A stretch of DNA of 64,000 nt, taken from NCBI RefSeq assembly GCF_032854445.1, contig NC_088306.1, positions 30,849,764-30,913,763 of the forward strand. The letters run 5' to 3'. A program made the translations under genes and the position numbers. Below the pieces are notes generated by a model. That model saw only the letters and a list, made by a program, of their open reading frames with translations, ran no database searches and was not told the DNA's origin. Of the stretch, positions 22,575 to 33,384 are shown piece after piece. How positions within the stretch are numbered: the first letter of the stretch is position 1; every line of letters begins with the position of its first letter. Source of the stretch: Liolophura sinensis (Eukaryota; Mollusca; Polyplacophora; Chitonida; Chitonidae).

Positions 22575-22945
22575 AGATAAAACCCTGTCGTTGAGAGTTC
22601 CTTCCTGTCGTTTTCGCTTAATTACGGTTCTTGTTTTATTAAGTATATTGATTATAAATAATGGATCGTGTCGTGTGTACTCTTATTCATTAAAAGCTTC
22701 TTTGGGCAAGATTCTTTCTTTTTCCTTGGTCGTTTTCGGATTCCCACGCACATTTGATGACACCCGTTTACCTGTTACCATTTGATGACGGAGAATCCTA
22801 ATGATACGTGCAGGAGTGTAACAGAAACGTCTTAAATCTGGACCGTCGTTGAATCCATGATAACGTGGTGGATGTTTCAGCAGATGAAGACATCGGATCG
22901 TCAGTCAGTTCATTCTCCGCTGGACCTTAGTTGTAACACCAGGTA
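22575..22945 (+). repeat. Upstream segment shared with GPCR gene 1
   Basis: 22575-22760 matches 6190-6400 (ATGGATCGTGTC, TTATTCATTAAA and a CTTTTTCCTT block). 22790-22945 holds one or two decayed units of the 59-bp repeat and ends CAGGTAATAGCTAAAT, matching CAGGTAATTTCTAAAT at about 8350. This is the receptor-duplication partner of 6190-8370, without the minisatellite expansion. Confidence 0.65.
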
Positions 22946-23374
22946 ATAGCTAAATGGGAAAGTTCATAACATTGTTTGGATGTGCTTCGTTATACTATGA
23001 TAATGTAAGTTTGCCAGGTAGTAAGTTTATTGCGTATCTTTTACGTGGAAGTCCACTGTTTCTTGATTGTACATCACCTAGAGATCTGGTACTGTGTTTA
23101 GTTGTGAACTTGTTAACCAGTTGAGCACACGATACTTTTACGTGTTTTTCAAATGGGGACATCTCAACTTCAAGCATTAATCGTTTTTATTCCCTTAATC
23201 AATAATATTTAATGTTATTGTGTGTTAAATGTGATGACAACATAGTATTGTGTCAGGTAAACTGAGAAGAGGCTGTATTCCAACGGTGTAACAACTTGCC
23301 AATTATTGGACTATCGCTTTTGCTTTGGTTTTGCTCTCTATGATTTTAATCGTTTATAAGACAGTTCCACCTTG

Positions 23375-23398
23375 TTTGATTTTTTTTTTAGGTTTCAG
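23375..23398 (+). promoter_or_regulatory. Possible 3' splice site upstream of GPCR gene 2
   Basis: A run of nine T followed by AG at 23390-23391 and a second CAG at 23396-23398, directly before the open frame. It would fit an acceptor for a 5' UTR intron or an upstream coding exon. The donor is not identified. Confidence 0.35.
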
Positions 23399-23439
23399 CT
23401 GTGATGAAACAGTGGTATCGGAGAAGTGCCGCAGACAAA

Positions 23440-24506
23440 ATGCTAGAGAACAAAACACTGCTAAATGAGTGTGATATTTTGTGGCTGTGCGTTAACACAA
23501 CCGTTGGCTACAATGATGAACAGCCGGAGCTCTCAAGAGAAATTAGAACTATTCAAGGAGTAGTAATTTTAACAATATCTTTATTGATTATTGCCAGTAA
23601 CGTGATCAATGTGGTCGTTTTAAGAGGTTCTAGGCAAATCCCGAGAGTTGCTACAATCTTCTTGACGAATTTGGGATTGACTGATCTCAGCCTAGGTGTA
23701 GCGACTTGTCTCCCTTCAGTAATACCCGGCATTACCGGAAGGTGGCCTTACGGCGCCGTCTGGTGCCAGTTCTCTGGAATTTTGCATGGCACAACGGCAA
23801 CTGTGTCGGTGTGGACACTCACCATTGTGAGCGTTGAGCGATACTTCGCAGTAGTACACCCTTTGAAATACAGAGACAAGCTAAGCGTCAAAAAATGTTG
23901 TTCAATGATCGCATTTTGTGGACAGCATCCCTGGCGACCTATGCCGCTCCGAATTTCACTATGGCAGATATGCTTTACTATGAATACAACGCCAGCAGTG
24001 CCATGTGTGGAATGTACTGGAGTAACGTTTGGCTTTGTTTGGTTTCAGCTATTCTTGCCCCTTTTTTAAGCAGTTTCACCATCGTGTTTACATCAATTAG
24101 CATTACGCGAGCCTTAAAGAAAGGAAACGTTGGCAGCACTATCAACACAGATGGCATCGCGTCAAACGGAAACGATAACAGAAGAAGACATAGGGAGAGA
24201 AAAGCCGTTCAACTGATTATCACCGCAACGGTGATGTTCTTCGCCTTTTGGGGCCCTTATGTTGTGGTGACATTGACCAGTGTGTTCGGTAAAGTCGTGA
24301 TTCCTGTTTGGTTGGAATTCACCGTGACATGGATGGGAAATGCTAACAGTTTTGTTAATGTGATGATTTACTCCTGGATTTACCCGGCATTTAGGAGCGA
24401 AGCAAAATCGTTGATGTGGAACACAATACGGTGTCAGTGTTGTCGGAATTCACGCCACCGCAGAAGAGTTGATCCCGACGTGACAGAATCGAACGGCTCT
24501 TGTTGA
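23440..24506 (+). pseudogene. Class A GPCR, paralogue of the 9056 gene, with one frameshift
   Basis: Strongly similar to the 9056 receptor throughout, with identical blocks such as IFLTNLGLTDLSLGV and LPSVIPGITGRWPYG. The ATG at 23440 aligns with the start of the paralogue; the frame is also open upstream to a GTG at 23401 with an ATG at 23404. It keeps the N-terminal sequon, conserved Cys in TM3, V-E-R-Y as DRY variant, FWGPY in TM6 and the same proline-less N-V-M-I-Y in TM7. A single T appears to be missing in the T run at 23914-23917 (start of TM4): reading shifts there, then stays open in the new frame to the stop at 24504-24506. Everything else is intact, so this is a recent pseudogene, a polymorphic null or a sequencing error. 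The C-terminal tail is shorter and diverged. Ligand unknown. Confidence 0.88.
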
Positions 24507-25029
24507 ATACCCCGTGAACGGAGGAAACCGGTGTGCCTGTGGTAAACTACCCCGGTTCGCCAGGTACATCACAGATCTCCTGACTCAAATCCACAGCAAA
24601 ACCAGAGTTACACGAAGACTCCAGACAGAAACTTCACTGTCCAGGGATTGATTGGCTGATGATAGACCAGAGTGAAAGTAAAATCGTTGTAATTGTTGAG
24701 CTTTGATATCGGATCTATGACAAATGGGAGAATAATAGGATGTTTTAGAATAAGTGGCCGTATGACGTTACTCTCTGTGCTGTATGTCTTTAATTGTATT
24801 CATTGTTTATTCGGTCTACTGTGCACTGACATTTCCTGAAAGTGGAAACGACTATTACAAAAGTACATTCGGCATTAAGCTAAAGTTCAGCCGACATTAT
24901 CATGCACAGTGATACAAAACCTTGTGCCAAGTCGTGATTATTTCATGTCTGTTACGGTGATCAATCAATATTATATTAACATCTGATTCAAGCCGTTGTA
25001 AACGTTCAACAGCTCAGTTCCAAACACCA
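24507..25029. other. 3' flank of GPCR gene 2
   Basis: Unique sequence with no clear similarity to the flank of gene 1 beyond the stop codon. No gene or repeat recognised. Confidence 0.45.
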
Positions 25030-25700
25030 TCTTGACGTCATCCACGTACGTGGTATGTTAGCCGGGGGATTAACGCAACAAGAGCTTGGACGGATCATTC
25101 ATTATCACCGATGCACCATTGCAGCACTTGCCCAACGTCCAAAACATTTTCAGGACGTTGAGGACGTTCGTGTGCAACCGCCTTTGCCAGGATCGTTGGG
25201 CGCGTTGCACGCACATTAGAGGCACACAGCTTGCCGGGTCACTTTTTCATTAATATGCAGTCAGAAATGATGTACACTTGAGTCTTTACGTCGAACAATT
25301 TTTCAGTCACGTGTTGACGAGGAGTCATAAGGTTTGTGTACTGTGTCTTCTTGCGTGGCAAGTCCTGCCGAAGACACCAGACATGACACCTGCTCAGTCA
25401 CATTATACGGACACCTAGCCAACCAGTCCTATGAAACTGACACCGAGATAACCAGTGCTGTTTCCTTACCCTAACCTCTAAGTGTTCAGCGTCAATCTTG
25501 AAAGCAACAAGTGCCGTTTTGTAAAGCCTTTGGTTTGACCTTATCCGACGAGCACGTCGTGAAGCACTATGCCCGATTTTTGACGCCACAGGCTACAATG
25601 ATGGAGACATCATATAAGACGCCCTGAACACTGGTCGAGAAACATAATGTTAACGGATGAATCTCGTTTTCAAAACATTCATATTCATATTTGTTTTCAG
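25030..25700 (+). mobile_element. Decayed Tc1/mariner-like transposase relic
   Basis: At 25050-25160 a plus-strand reading resembles the helix-turn-helix start of Tc1-type transposases (ML-GGLTQQELGRIIHYHRCTI). At about 25650 the reading MLTDESRF matches the conserved block with the second catalytic aspartate. The sequence between is full of stops. No terminal inverted repeats found. Confidence 0.5.
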
Positions 25701-26483
25701 TGAATTTTGTCCAGCAGTTCTACGCTGGCCTTTGTAAATTTGGTGTATATTTTATTTGATTTATAGACATGCGGTCAACACCCACTCGCTTTTGCCAGTA
25801 GAGGGCCTAGATATGGTGCACAAAAGTGTGTAACAGGTAATTGTGTAATGTTTTTATTGTCGTGATAAAATGGATAGTGGATTATAATTAATGAGATATC
25901 TAGTCGGTTATTTTCTGTGACATATTCTAGTTGCTGATGAGTGAGCGAGCGGTGGATCAGCCATAGGACTTAATGGTGAGACTCTCACTTGAATGTATGC
26001 ATATCCATTACATGTATATGTAGATACGATGTAACAAGACCTTGTCAGCACAGTGGATATTTTAAGAGTACTATTTCTCAATTTCCGAAGTCGCATTATG
26101 GTAGCAGCATATGACTGGTTAGAACAGGTCACGGAAGGCAATGTCTAACTTTGTGAGCATAGCTTAAAACTTTATACACATTGCAATTTCTTCTGTATTG
26201 CCGCTGCGCCAAAATGTACTTGTTACTGAACAAGTAGCGATGTTGTAGCATAGTTTTATATATCTTCATTATTGCTCTTGAGCTCACGTGAGGTATTGAT
26301 CTTGTGTAATGTTGTATGTTTGGTACTGTAGTAGGGTTGGTGACCATCCGGTATAGGCATAACCTTTCTCACTAATCATTGTTGTTTTGTTGTTGAAGCT
26401 GGACAGTCCTGGTTACTGTTCATTATGTAGTATTACTTCTCTCTACTGCTGTATGGGCCGGCAAATAAAACAGCCACTACTTT
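25701..26483. other. No gene recognised
   Basis: Unique sequence. Two minus-strand open stretches of 72-77 codons (25908-26141, 26129-26347) have no motif. Confidence 0.45.
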
Positions 26484-27023
26484 AAAGTACTTATTATTCG
26501 CTGACATTTATTTTTTGCGGATTTTCTCCAAAAATATGTTGGCGGGAATTAATTTTCGTGGATTTAAAAGAATGTTGAAAAAAAAAATCTAAAAATTTTC
26601 CAAGATATAAAATGCCGGAATTATTCAAGCACATCAAACAGTATCATCATGGGTGGCTTCAACCCTCCCTTGTTTCCTGCGGTGTCGCTAATCATCGTGA
26701 TCTGGATTCGAGATTAAAACAATGGGGGATGGATTATCACTACGTAAGAAGATTACTTTCGCACCTACCGTGAGCAGTACTCAGACATGTGTCACTTCTT
26801 TTGAACCATTGATGGGTACTTTTAAACACCTGGCAAAGTGACCTGTCACCTTCCCAGTAGTTCAACTCTGGACATATGGTCCGTCGGGCTTTCATAGCGC
26901 AGCTCCCGTCACCCTGGCAAAGATTTCACTTCATTATTACTACTACGTGTAGTATATGGTTCAATATTGGATAATTTTTCGCGGTGAATTATTGACCGCG
27001 AAATCGCGAAAATTAAGTACTTC
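26484..27023. mobile_element. Candidate MITE with 18-bp terminal inverted repeats
   Basis: The left end AAAGTACTTATTATTCGC (26484-26501) pairs with the reverse complement of the right end GCGAAAATTAAGTACTTC (27006-27023) at 15 of 18 positions. Subterminal CGCGG/TTTTCG motifs also occur in inverted form. No coding sequence inside. A clear target duplication was not found, so the class is unknown. Confidence 0.4.
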
Positions 27024-27329
27024 ATGTATCTCATTTAAAGAGCAGTGTTGTGTGTTTCTGTACCGGCATTCCCATCTTGTTTACACTCATTTGTATCTTA
27101 CCTGCCTATTTTTAATATCACGTACAAGTGACAAAATTTAGTGGTTTGTCTCTCTGTATACGCCATATTGTCGTTGTTGACCGTTCCATGTAACTGTCCT
27201 CTTCACAACCCTACTGTGTGTTGGATGCCAGGTGACGAAAGACAAAAGCGAGATTTGGGGACTATAGTAGTATTTATGTATTTATGAGGTTGTTAACGTC
27301 ATACTCACTTATAAGATGGCGGTCAGTTT

Positions 27330-27554
27330 TTTCCCTCGAGGCCCGATCTCTTTGCACTCTTTTAATGTGACTGTGTATTAAACGTGATGACGATACAGCA
27401 TTTTGACTAATTTCCAGACTGCGTTTTTAAAACCTAATTCTGCTTAACCACGGCGCTAGGGAATTGCTACTATTTATGCATTTACATAATAGTTAGAATA
27501 AAACCTTGACTGAGTAAATTAACAAGAGACCGTATTTCACCGATTTCATATGAC
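27330..27554 (+). repeat. Copy of the module upstream of GPCR gene 2
   Basis: Collinear with 23210-23320. Shared parts are GTGTATTAAACGTGATGACG versus GTGTGTTAAATGTGATGACA, then GAGTAAATTAACAAGAGACC versus GTAAACTGAGAAGAGGC, then GTATTTCACCG versus GTATTCCAACG. It precedes the 48-bp array in the same order as the single GGTTTTGCTCTCTATG unit at 23330. No receptor frame follows. Confidence 0.55.
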
Positions 27555-27906
27555 ATTTGCCAGCCATCACAATGTCATTCCTGCTCTGGTTTATACTCTC
27601 TATGCCGTACGTCTATCACAGTGTCATCCCTGCTCTGGTTTTACTCTCTATTGCCGTACGTCTATCACAATGTCATCCCTGCTCTGGTTTTACTCTCTAT
27701 GCCGTACGTCTATCACAATGTCATCCCTGCTCTGGTTTTACTCTCTATGCCGTACGTCTATCACAATGTCATCCCTGCTCTGGTTTTACTCCCTATGGTG
27801 TACGTCTATCACAATGTCATCCCTGCTCTGGTTTTACTCTCCATGGTGTACGTCTATCACAATGTCACCCCTGCTCTGGTTTTACTCTGTATGCTGTACG
27901 CCTTGA
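27555..27906. repeat. 48-bp minisatellite, about 7 copies
   Basis: The unit TACGTCTATCACAATGTCAT continues CCCTGCTCTGG, TTTTACTCTCTATGCCG. Because 48 is divisible by three and the unit lacks stops, three plus-strand frames are open for about 110 codons each; none resembles a protein family. A single related unit lies upstream of GPCR gene 2 at 23320-23350, and another at about 28615-28650. Confidence 0.92.
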
Positions 27907-28117
27907 ATCACAATAACAAAATTCCATCAATACTGGAAAATTTTACATAAATACATCAAAATTATTTATATGCCTGTTTACAAAAATTCTAAAAACGGAC
28001 TAAGCAGGTAAAAGGACTGATGTTAATAATAGCTTTTCGTCGTGATTGTCTTGGCAACGTTGACTACTTTTATGTTCTGCACTTTAAGTTGTGAATTGTA
28101 ATTGATGTTTAACTTTG

Positions 28118-28320
28118 CGCCGGTTTAAGCGGTTCATGTCTTGTCAATATGGCAGAAAGCTGGTGACTGCTTCTCTTGGTATGATTTTTGCGCTGGTTTT
28201 TCACCTGTCATGTCTTTCCAACACAACAGAACACTAGTAACTACTTCTCGTGGTATGATACCGTCCTAATTTTGTACATTATATACTTTCTCAGTTCTTT
28301 GGTGGATGGTGTTACACGTT
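28118..28320 (+). repeat. Naiad pseudo-LTR fragment, plus orientation
   Basis: 28195-28315 is the reverse complement of 28910-29040, with CTTTCTCAGTTCTTTGG and GTTACACG as shared blocks. A second related stretch (GGTGACTGCTTCTCTTGGTA) lies just upstream at 28118-28185. With the minus-strand Naiad fragment this forms an inverted pair. Confidence 0.6.
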
Positions 28321-28374
28321 GTTTTGAGAATTGACCTTACCATTACTGACCTGAAATGTCCATTTTGCTTGACA

Positions 28375-28830
28375 GATGGCATATGAATGTATGTTTGGAC
28401 GCATGGCTTCTGCTTGTTGACTAAGCATCCCCGGGCCCGGTTTACACAGTATTTTTAATTAGTTCTAGACCAGTGACTGTCACTCCCTAATTTTTACCCA
28501 ATTTTGCTCAAGTCATCTACTGTTTAAACGCTTACATTAACGGTTAGAATTCAACTTTATCTAATAAGGCAATGAAATGGATTTTATTAGTGTACATCGT
28601 TAGGGTTAATGTATATCGCTGCTCTGGTTTAACTCACTATGATGTAATTATATTGTATTTCTGCATAAAGCAGGCTTCTGCAGATGGACTGAGTGTCCCT
28701 TGAAGCCTTTTCCCTTTGCATTGTTTTAAAATTATTGAATGTTAAATGTGGTGATAATACAGCATTCTGAGTAATTCTAGACTAGTGACGCCTAATAAAT
28801 TGCAAAAAGTCATCAATGCATTTTTTACCT
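28375..28830 (+). repeat. Two further copies of the GPCR2-upstream dispersed module
   Basis: Copies at about 28375-28520 and 28660-28830 share TCTGCAGATGGACTGAG, TCCCTTTGCA, GTTAAATGTGGTGATAATAC and TTCTAGACTAGTGAC. The match is to 27330-27470 and, more weakly, 23210-23260. No open frame. Confidence 0.5.
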
Positions 28831-28904
28831 TATTCTACTTTAAAAGTGTACTAGGGACCTGCAATTTCCTACCTGTCTTAGGCCAATTAGCACAAGGCCA
28901 TTTC

Positions 28905-29611
28905 CCAAAACGACGTGTAACACAAACAACCAAAGAACTGAGAAAGTATATAAAGTAGAAAAATAGATAGGAATCATTCAAAGAGAAGCAGTCAGCTTTT
29001 TCCAATGATGTTGGAAAGATGCAAGGTATGTTCTAGGCGACTGAATGAAATCAGTATTCAAATCGTGTACCTTCCTAGAATATCAGTTGTCGACAATATA
29101 ATTTGTATCTCAGTTGCGCTTTGATTTCAGCTGTTCATATATCCAACATGACCATATAATCCAACACGATGAATAGACAGCCTCTAGCCCCTGGTTTAAG
29201 CTACATTAGACACATTCATGAGGCGTACCGATTCTGAACGCCTTGCCCATATTTAATTTCACGAGAATTGTACTCATTTTAAAACATAAGACACTTGGAG
29301 TGAAGGCGTTTGATGGAATAACTCTAACACACTAGTTTTTGCAGTAGTAACTTGTGACGTGGATTGAAATCGTCACACAAATACGCAGGATTTAACAACA
29401 CGCCATATGCAGGACCCTTCGGTATATTGCTGCCCATGTAAAGATAATTTACAAAGTCAAAATTGAAACTACCCCTCTTGTAAAGAGAGAGGAAACCGCT
29501 TTGGTCTTTGTACAAATATAGGTTAAGGTAACATGTACCATCTGAAGAGTCTGTGGTTTCCTTTAAATCCAGCACAGGTGGTAAATGAGAAAGACTGAAA
29601 CCGTTCTAAAA
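28905..29611 (-). mobile_element. Naiad 3' fragment, minus orientation
   Basis: 29324-29575 on the minus strand is an 83-codon open stretch matching the RT C-terminus (LDLKETTDSSDGTCYLNLYL and LLLQKLVCQ). The flank to 28905 is the pseudo-LTR-type region. Upstream of LDLKETT the text jumps directly to the FSFT block, so about 60 codons including the catalytic Asp-Asp are deleted. Dead copy. Confidence 0.8.
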
Positions 29612-29790
29612 CTCCTTCACTTATGTGACGACGGTGTGGATTATAGTGGAGAAAACCGGGCACAGCCCACAGGAAACCCACGACATTCCGGTTGTTGCTG
29701 GAAGACTTTCCCACGTGTAACCGGAGAGGAAGTCAGTGTAAGCCGCATTTGATCTCACAGCTGCCATACTGGTGATGTAATCAGCAGATT
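29612..29790 (-). mobile_element. Degenerate SINE (family 2), reverse orientation
   Basis: Shows TTCACTTATGTGACGACGG, GAAACCCACGAC and TTTCCCACGTGTAACCGGAG, with many substitutions compared with the copies at 22097 and 41443. It lies against the Naiad fragment. Confidence 0.75.
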
Positions 29791-30574
29791 CTCAAATATT
29801 GTAAACAATAAAAATCCATTATAGTATTAATTATTCAAAAATTTTCCGACAGGAATTTCCATCCATTTAGATCTTAACGCTTGCTGTATGACGAGGAAGA
29901 GGGATGGCTTGGTAGAGCCTTTATATATTGTAGGTGTCGATACATTGCACGTTCCAATAGAATATTGTTGTAAACGCCAGGCTTTAAAAGCTAACTGTTC
30001 GACACTGTATGAAGATGAATTTACCGGTAATAACTAATGACAGCCCCACAGACCATCATCTAATATCGATGAGTACGGGCTGTGTACGGGCTGTGTACTT
30101 CACTCAACAGGCAGAAGAATACTTATGTAGAGCAAAGTAGGGATTGTTATGAGGATTGTAAACTGTGTCATAACAGGTAATGTGTATTTTTGATAGACAA
30201 TATTTTGTATTGGAATCGGCCGTGTATATAATATATACTGTATATATGAGAAAACCTAGAGACGTGCCGCGTTTTGCGGGATATGTTAGATTAGCACAAA
30301 TCTTTCCGGAAGCACAATGTAATGTCCCATGTCATCGGAGTTAAAACAATAGTCCACTGTACCCTCTTTCGTATGATTCACCCACGAGGAAATGTTAGTA
30401 CACAAAGAAAATGAACATCGATATAAACGGATTTCTCTTACATTTACGTGCACCTAGTATCAGTGTTTTTTGTTCCAGGCCGAGGAGCATCCTACTTTTA
30501 ATCAAAAGACCATAAATTGCTGTTTTGACGTCGTGTCAAGGTAAATGAGAATAAGAATCAATGTTAAACAAAGT
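29791..30574. other. No gene recognised
   Basis: Unique AT-rich sequence without conserved frames or repeats. Confidence 0.45.
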
Positions 30575-30730
30575 GCTTAGGGTGGTACCTCAAAGTGTTT
30601 GGGGTGGTCACTCAAAGTGTTTGAGGTGGTATCTCAAAGTGTTTGGGTGCTATCTTAAAGTGTTTGGGACGGTATCTCAAAGTGTTTGGGGTGTTATCTC
30701 AAAGTGTTTGGGGTGGTATTTCAAAACGTA
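30575..30730. repeat. ~22-bp minisatellite, about 7 copies
   Basis: GGTATCTCAAAGTGTTTGGG repeats with small length changes. Confidence 0.9.
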
Positions 30731-31654
30731 CTGCACGTATTGACCGTAAGGTTTACATGCATATAAAGCACATTGACGGAAGAGGTTGTTCCATCGCTGA
30801 TGCTCTGTGAGCATATAAAGAACCGTAAATTACCAAATTTACGATTTCGGTCCTTTATGCATTGAGCTGAAGTTTTGCATTCATGTGTCTCATACCATTC
30901 CTCTCATACCAGTTCGTAGTTGGTATATGTTCTAGGGATGTCAGTGTATTGGGTCTCATTTAGTTTCATTGAATTGCATAATGTATCATATTACCTGATC
31001 ATTTTATGAGCAGGTATTTGAATAGCAGATTGAAATTTGAATAGTGAAATTTTTCGGATCCTGTCAGCCATAAGACGAGACAGTTGAAAAAACACACAAG
31101 GTGGACCATAAAAGAGGGGAAAGTTTTAATGAAGGGGTTTAGCTACAACTTGATCGCCAAAGTTGCTGTTTTACGTCAAAATCATATCCTGAAAGTAGTG
31201 GGAAAATCTGATGGCCTGCGATCGAGAACGTTGCCACAGACTAGGAGGAAATTAAACAACATGAAGTTTGGAAAGAGAAAATAGTGGCATAAACACTGTC
31301 ATCACATTACAAAGTCCTGAAAAATTGAGATGTTTGATTTATATTGTTTGTTCCAAAAAGTACCTACTCCGTACAACTTGTTTACTGCAGCTTTTATGTG
31401 TGTATGTTGAAGCCCAGAACACACGTCGACATTAAGCACCTTAGAATGACTCAAGGTGTAAACTTAAATTTGTAAGAGCCGAGCTCATTTGTATTGCAGT
31501 GGTAGTACGTAAAATCAAGACTAGGACAATTTCTGTGTTAAAAGCCATTTTTACTTTTCTTATAACAGTTGTTTGTTAATGATACAAAGAATGATAGACG
31601 TTTTTACAAAGGATAATACTCTGTCAACATACTAATATGTGAATTACATAACGT
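30731..31654. other. No gene recognised
   Basis: A 66-codon basic open stretch (31084-31284), rich in lysine and arginine, resembles no family I know. A decayed transposase or chance are both possible. Confidence 0.4.
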
Positions 31655-32715
31655 GCATGAGTAAGTATAAAATATACAGCAAGGAGAATTACGTAATGAG
31701 TAAGTATAAAATATACAGCAAGGAGAATTACATAATGTGCGTGAGGAAATATAAAATATACAGCAAAGAGAATTACATAATGTGCATGAGAAGTATAAAA
31801 TATACAGCAAGGAAAATTACATAATGTGCATGAGGAAGTGTAAAATATACAGCAAGGAGAATTACGCAATGTGCACGAGGAAGTATAATATATACAGCAA
31901 GGAGAATTACATAATGTGCACGAGGAAGTATAAAATATACAGCAAGGTGAATTACATAATGTGCATGTGGAAGTATAAAATATACAGCAAGGAGAGTTAC
32001 ATAATGTGCATGAGGAAGTATGAAATATACAGCAAGGAGAATTACATAATGTGCATGTGGAAGTATAAAATATACAGCAAGGAGAATTACATAATGTGCA
32101 TGTGGAAGTATAAAATATACAGCAAGGAGAGTTACATAATGTGCATGAGGAAGTATAAAATATACAGCAAGGAGAATTACATAATGTGCATGTGGAAGTA
32201 TAAAATATACAGCAAGGAGAATTACATAATGTGCATGTGGAAGTATAAAATATACAGCAAGGAGAGTTACATAATGTGCATGAGGAAGTATAAAATATAC
32301 AGCAAGGAGAATTACATAATGTGCATGTGGAAGTATAAAATATACAGCAAGGAGAATTACATAATGTGCATGTGGAAGTATAAAATATACAGCAAAGAGA
32401 GTTACATAATGTGCATGAGGAAGTATCAAATATACAGCAAGGAGAATTACATAATGTGCATGTGGAAGTATAAAATATACAGCAAGGAGAATTACATAAT
32501 GTGCATGTGGAAGTATAAAATATACAGCAAGGAGAGTTACATAATGTGCATGAGGAAGTATAAAATATACAGCAAGGAGAATTACATAATGTGCATGTGG
32601 AAGTATAAAATATATAGCAAGGAGAATTACATAATGTGCATGTGGAAGTATAAAATATACAGCAAGGAGAGTTACATAATGTGCATGAGGAAGTATAAAA
32701 TATACAGCAAGGACA
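31655..32715. repeat. 45-bp minisatellite with 135-bp higher-order period
   Basis: The unit AAGTATAAAATATACAGCAA continues GGAGAATTACATAATGTGCA, TGAGG; about 23 copies. Right of about 31990 units alternate in a fixed trio (TGAGG/GAATT, TGTGG/GAATT, TGTGG/GAGTT): the GAGTT variant recurs exactly every 135 bp (GTTAC at 32131, 32266, 32401, 32536 and 32671). As 45 is a multiple of three, both strands are open: 344 codons on plus (31782-32816) and 218 on minus (31773-32429). I consider both to be by-products of the repeat. Confidence 0.95.
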
Positions 32716-33384
32716 AGAAAGAAAGGCTCATTCAGAACTTTCAGAACTTAGAGATTTATATACTATCCTTTGTTTCTACTTTCTGTACCAGGTTTGGCTT
32801 GGCTTTTAAAGTTTGAAATGGATGTCTTATGATGAATGTTTCAGGGTAGAGTATAACATACCGTGGGGCCACAAAACGAAGGTCTAGATTTGAACTGTTG
32901 GGAGACAGCAATAGGAATGATTAAGTTGTTTGTGTTTGTTGTGCATTTTTGTGGCTTCGGAATGTCTGCTACTTCAGACAGATTCTCCATGTGTCCCGGG
33001 TAGCAGTTGCTTTGGTTCAAACTCGGATGCCACCATTCATGAAATTCTCATAGATTTTCAAGCTCCTTCTGCTCAGCAACGTGATTTCTGGTGTTTGTTC
33101 AGAAGCTTGTTTCTATATTCACATATAACCATTTACTCTGGCTTTAGAAGTTGTGGCTGTGATTCGAGGACAAGGTGCAGATCAGTTGCAAGATAACAGT
33201 CGTTATTTTACTGGTCATTAACCGGTTTATTTTATGATGCAGCTGTCAAAAATGAGGTGTGAGGCTCTAATGGAGTAATGAAATTTCTGATATGTTATGT
33301 GTTATACCGATATTTGGAATACGATTGGTTGATTTAAATAAACACACAAATTAACGCATACAGAAAGTGTGAGTTCAAGGTCAC
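32716..33384. other. No gene recognised
   Basis: An 88-codon cysteine-containing open stretch at 32930-33196 lacks any recognised domain. Otherwise unique sequence. Confidence 0.4.

Noticed and set aside
27285-27330. Family-2 SINE remnant (TCACTTATAAGATGGCGGTCAG)
   Set aside because: Only about 40 bp of weak similarity and no second block; insufficient.
27550-27950. Three overlapping open frames of about 110 codons
   Set aside because: By-products of a 48-bp stop-free tandem repeat.
31773-32816. 344-codon plus and 218-codon minus open frames as repetitive proteins
   Set aside because: They arise because the repeat unit is 45 bp (15 codons) and lacks stops; both strands are open, and the reading is only the repeat.
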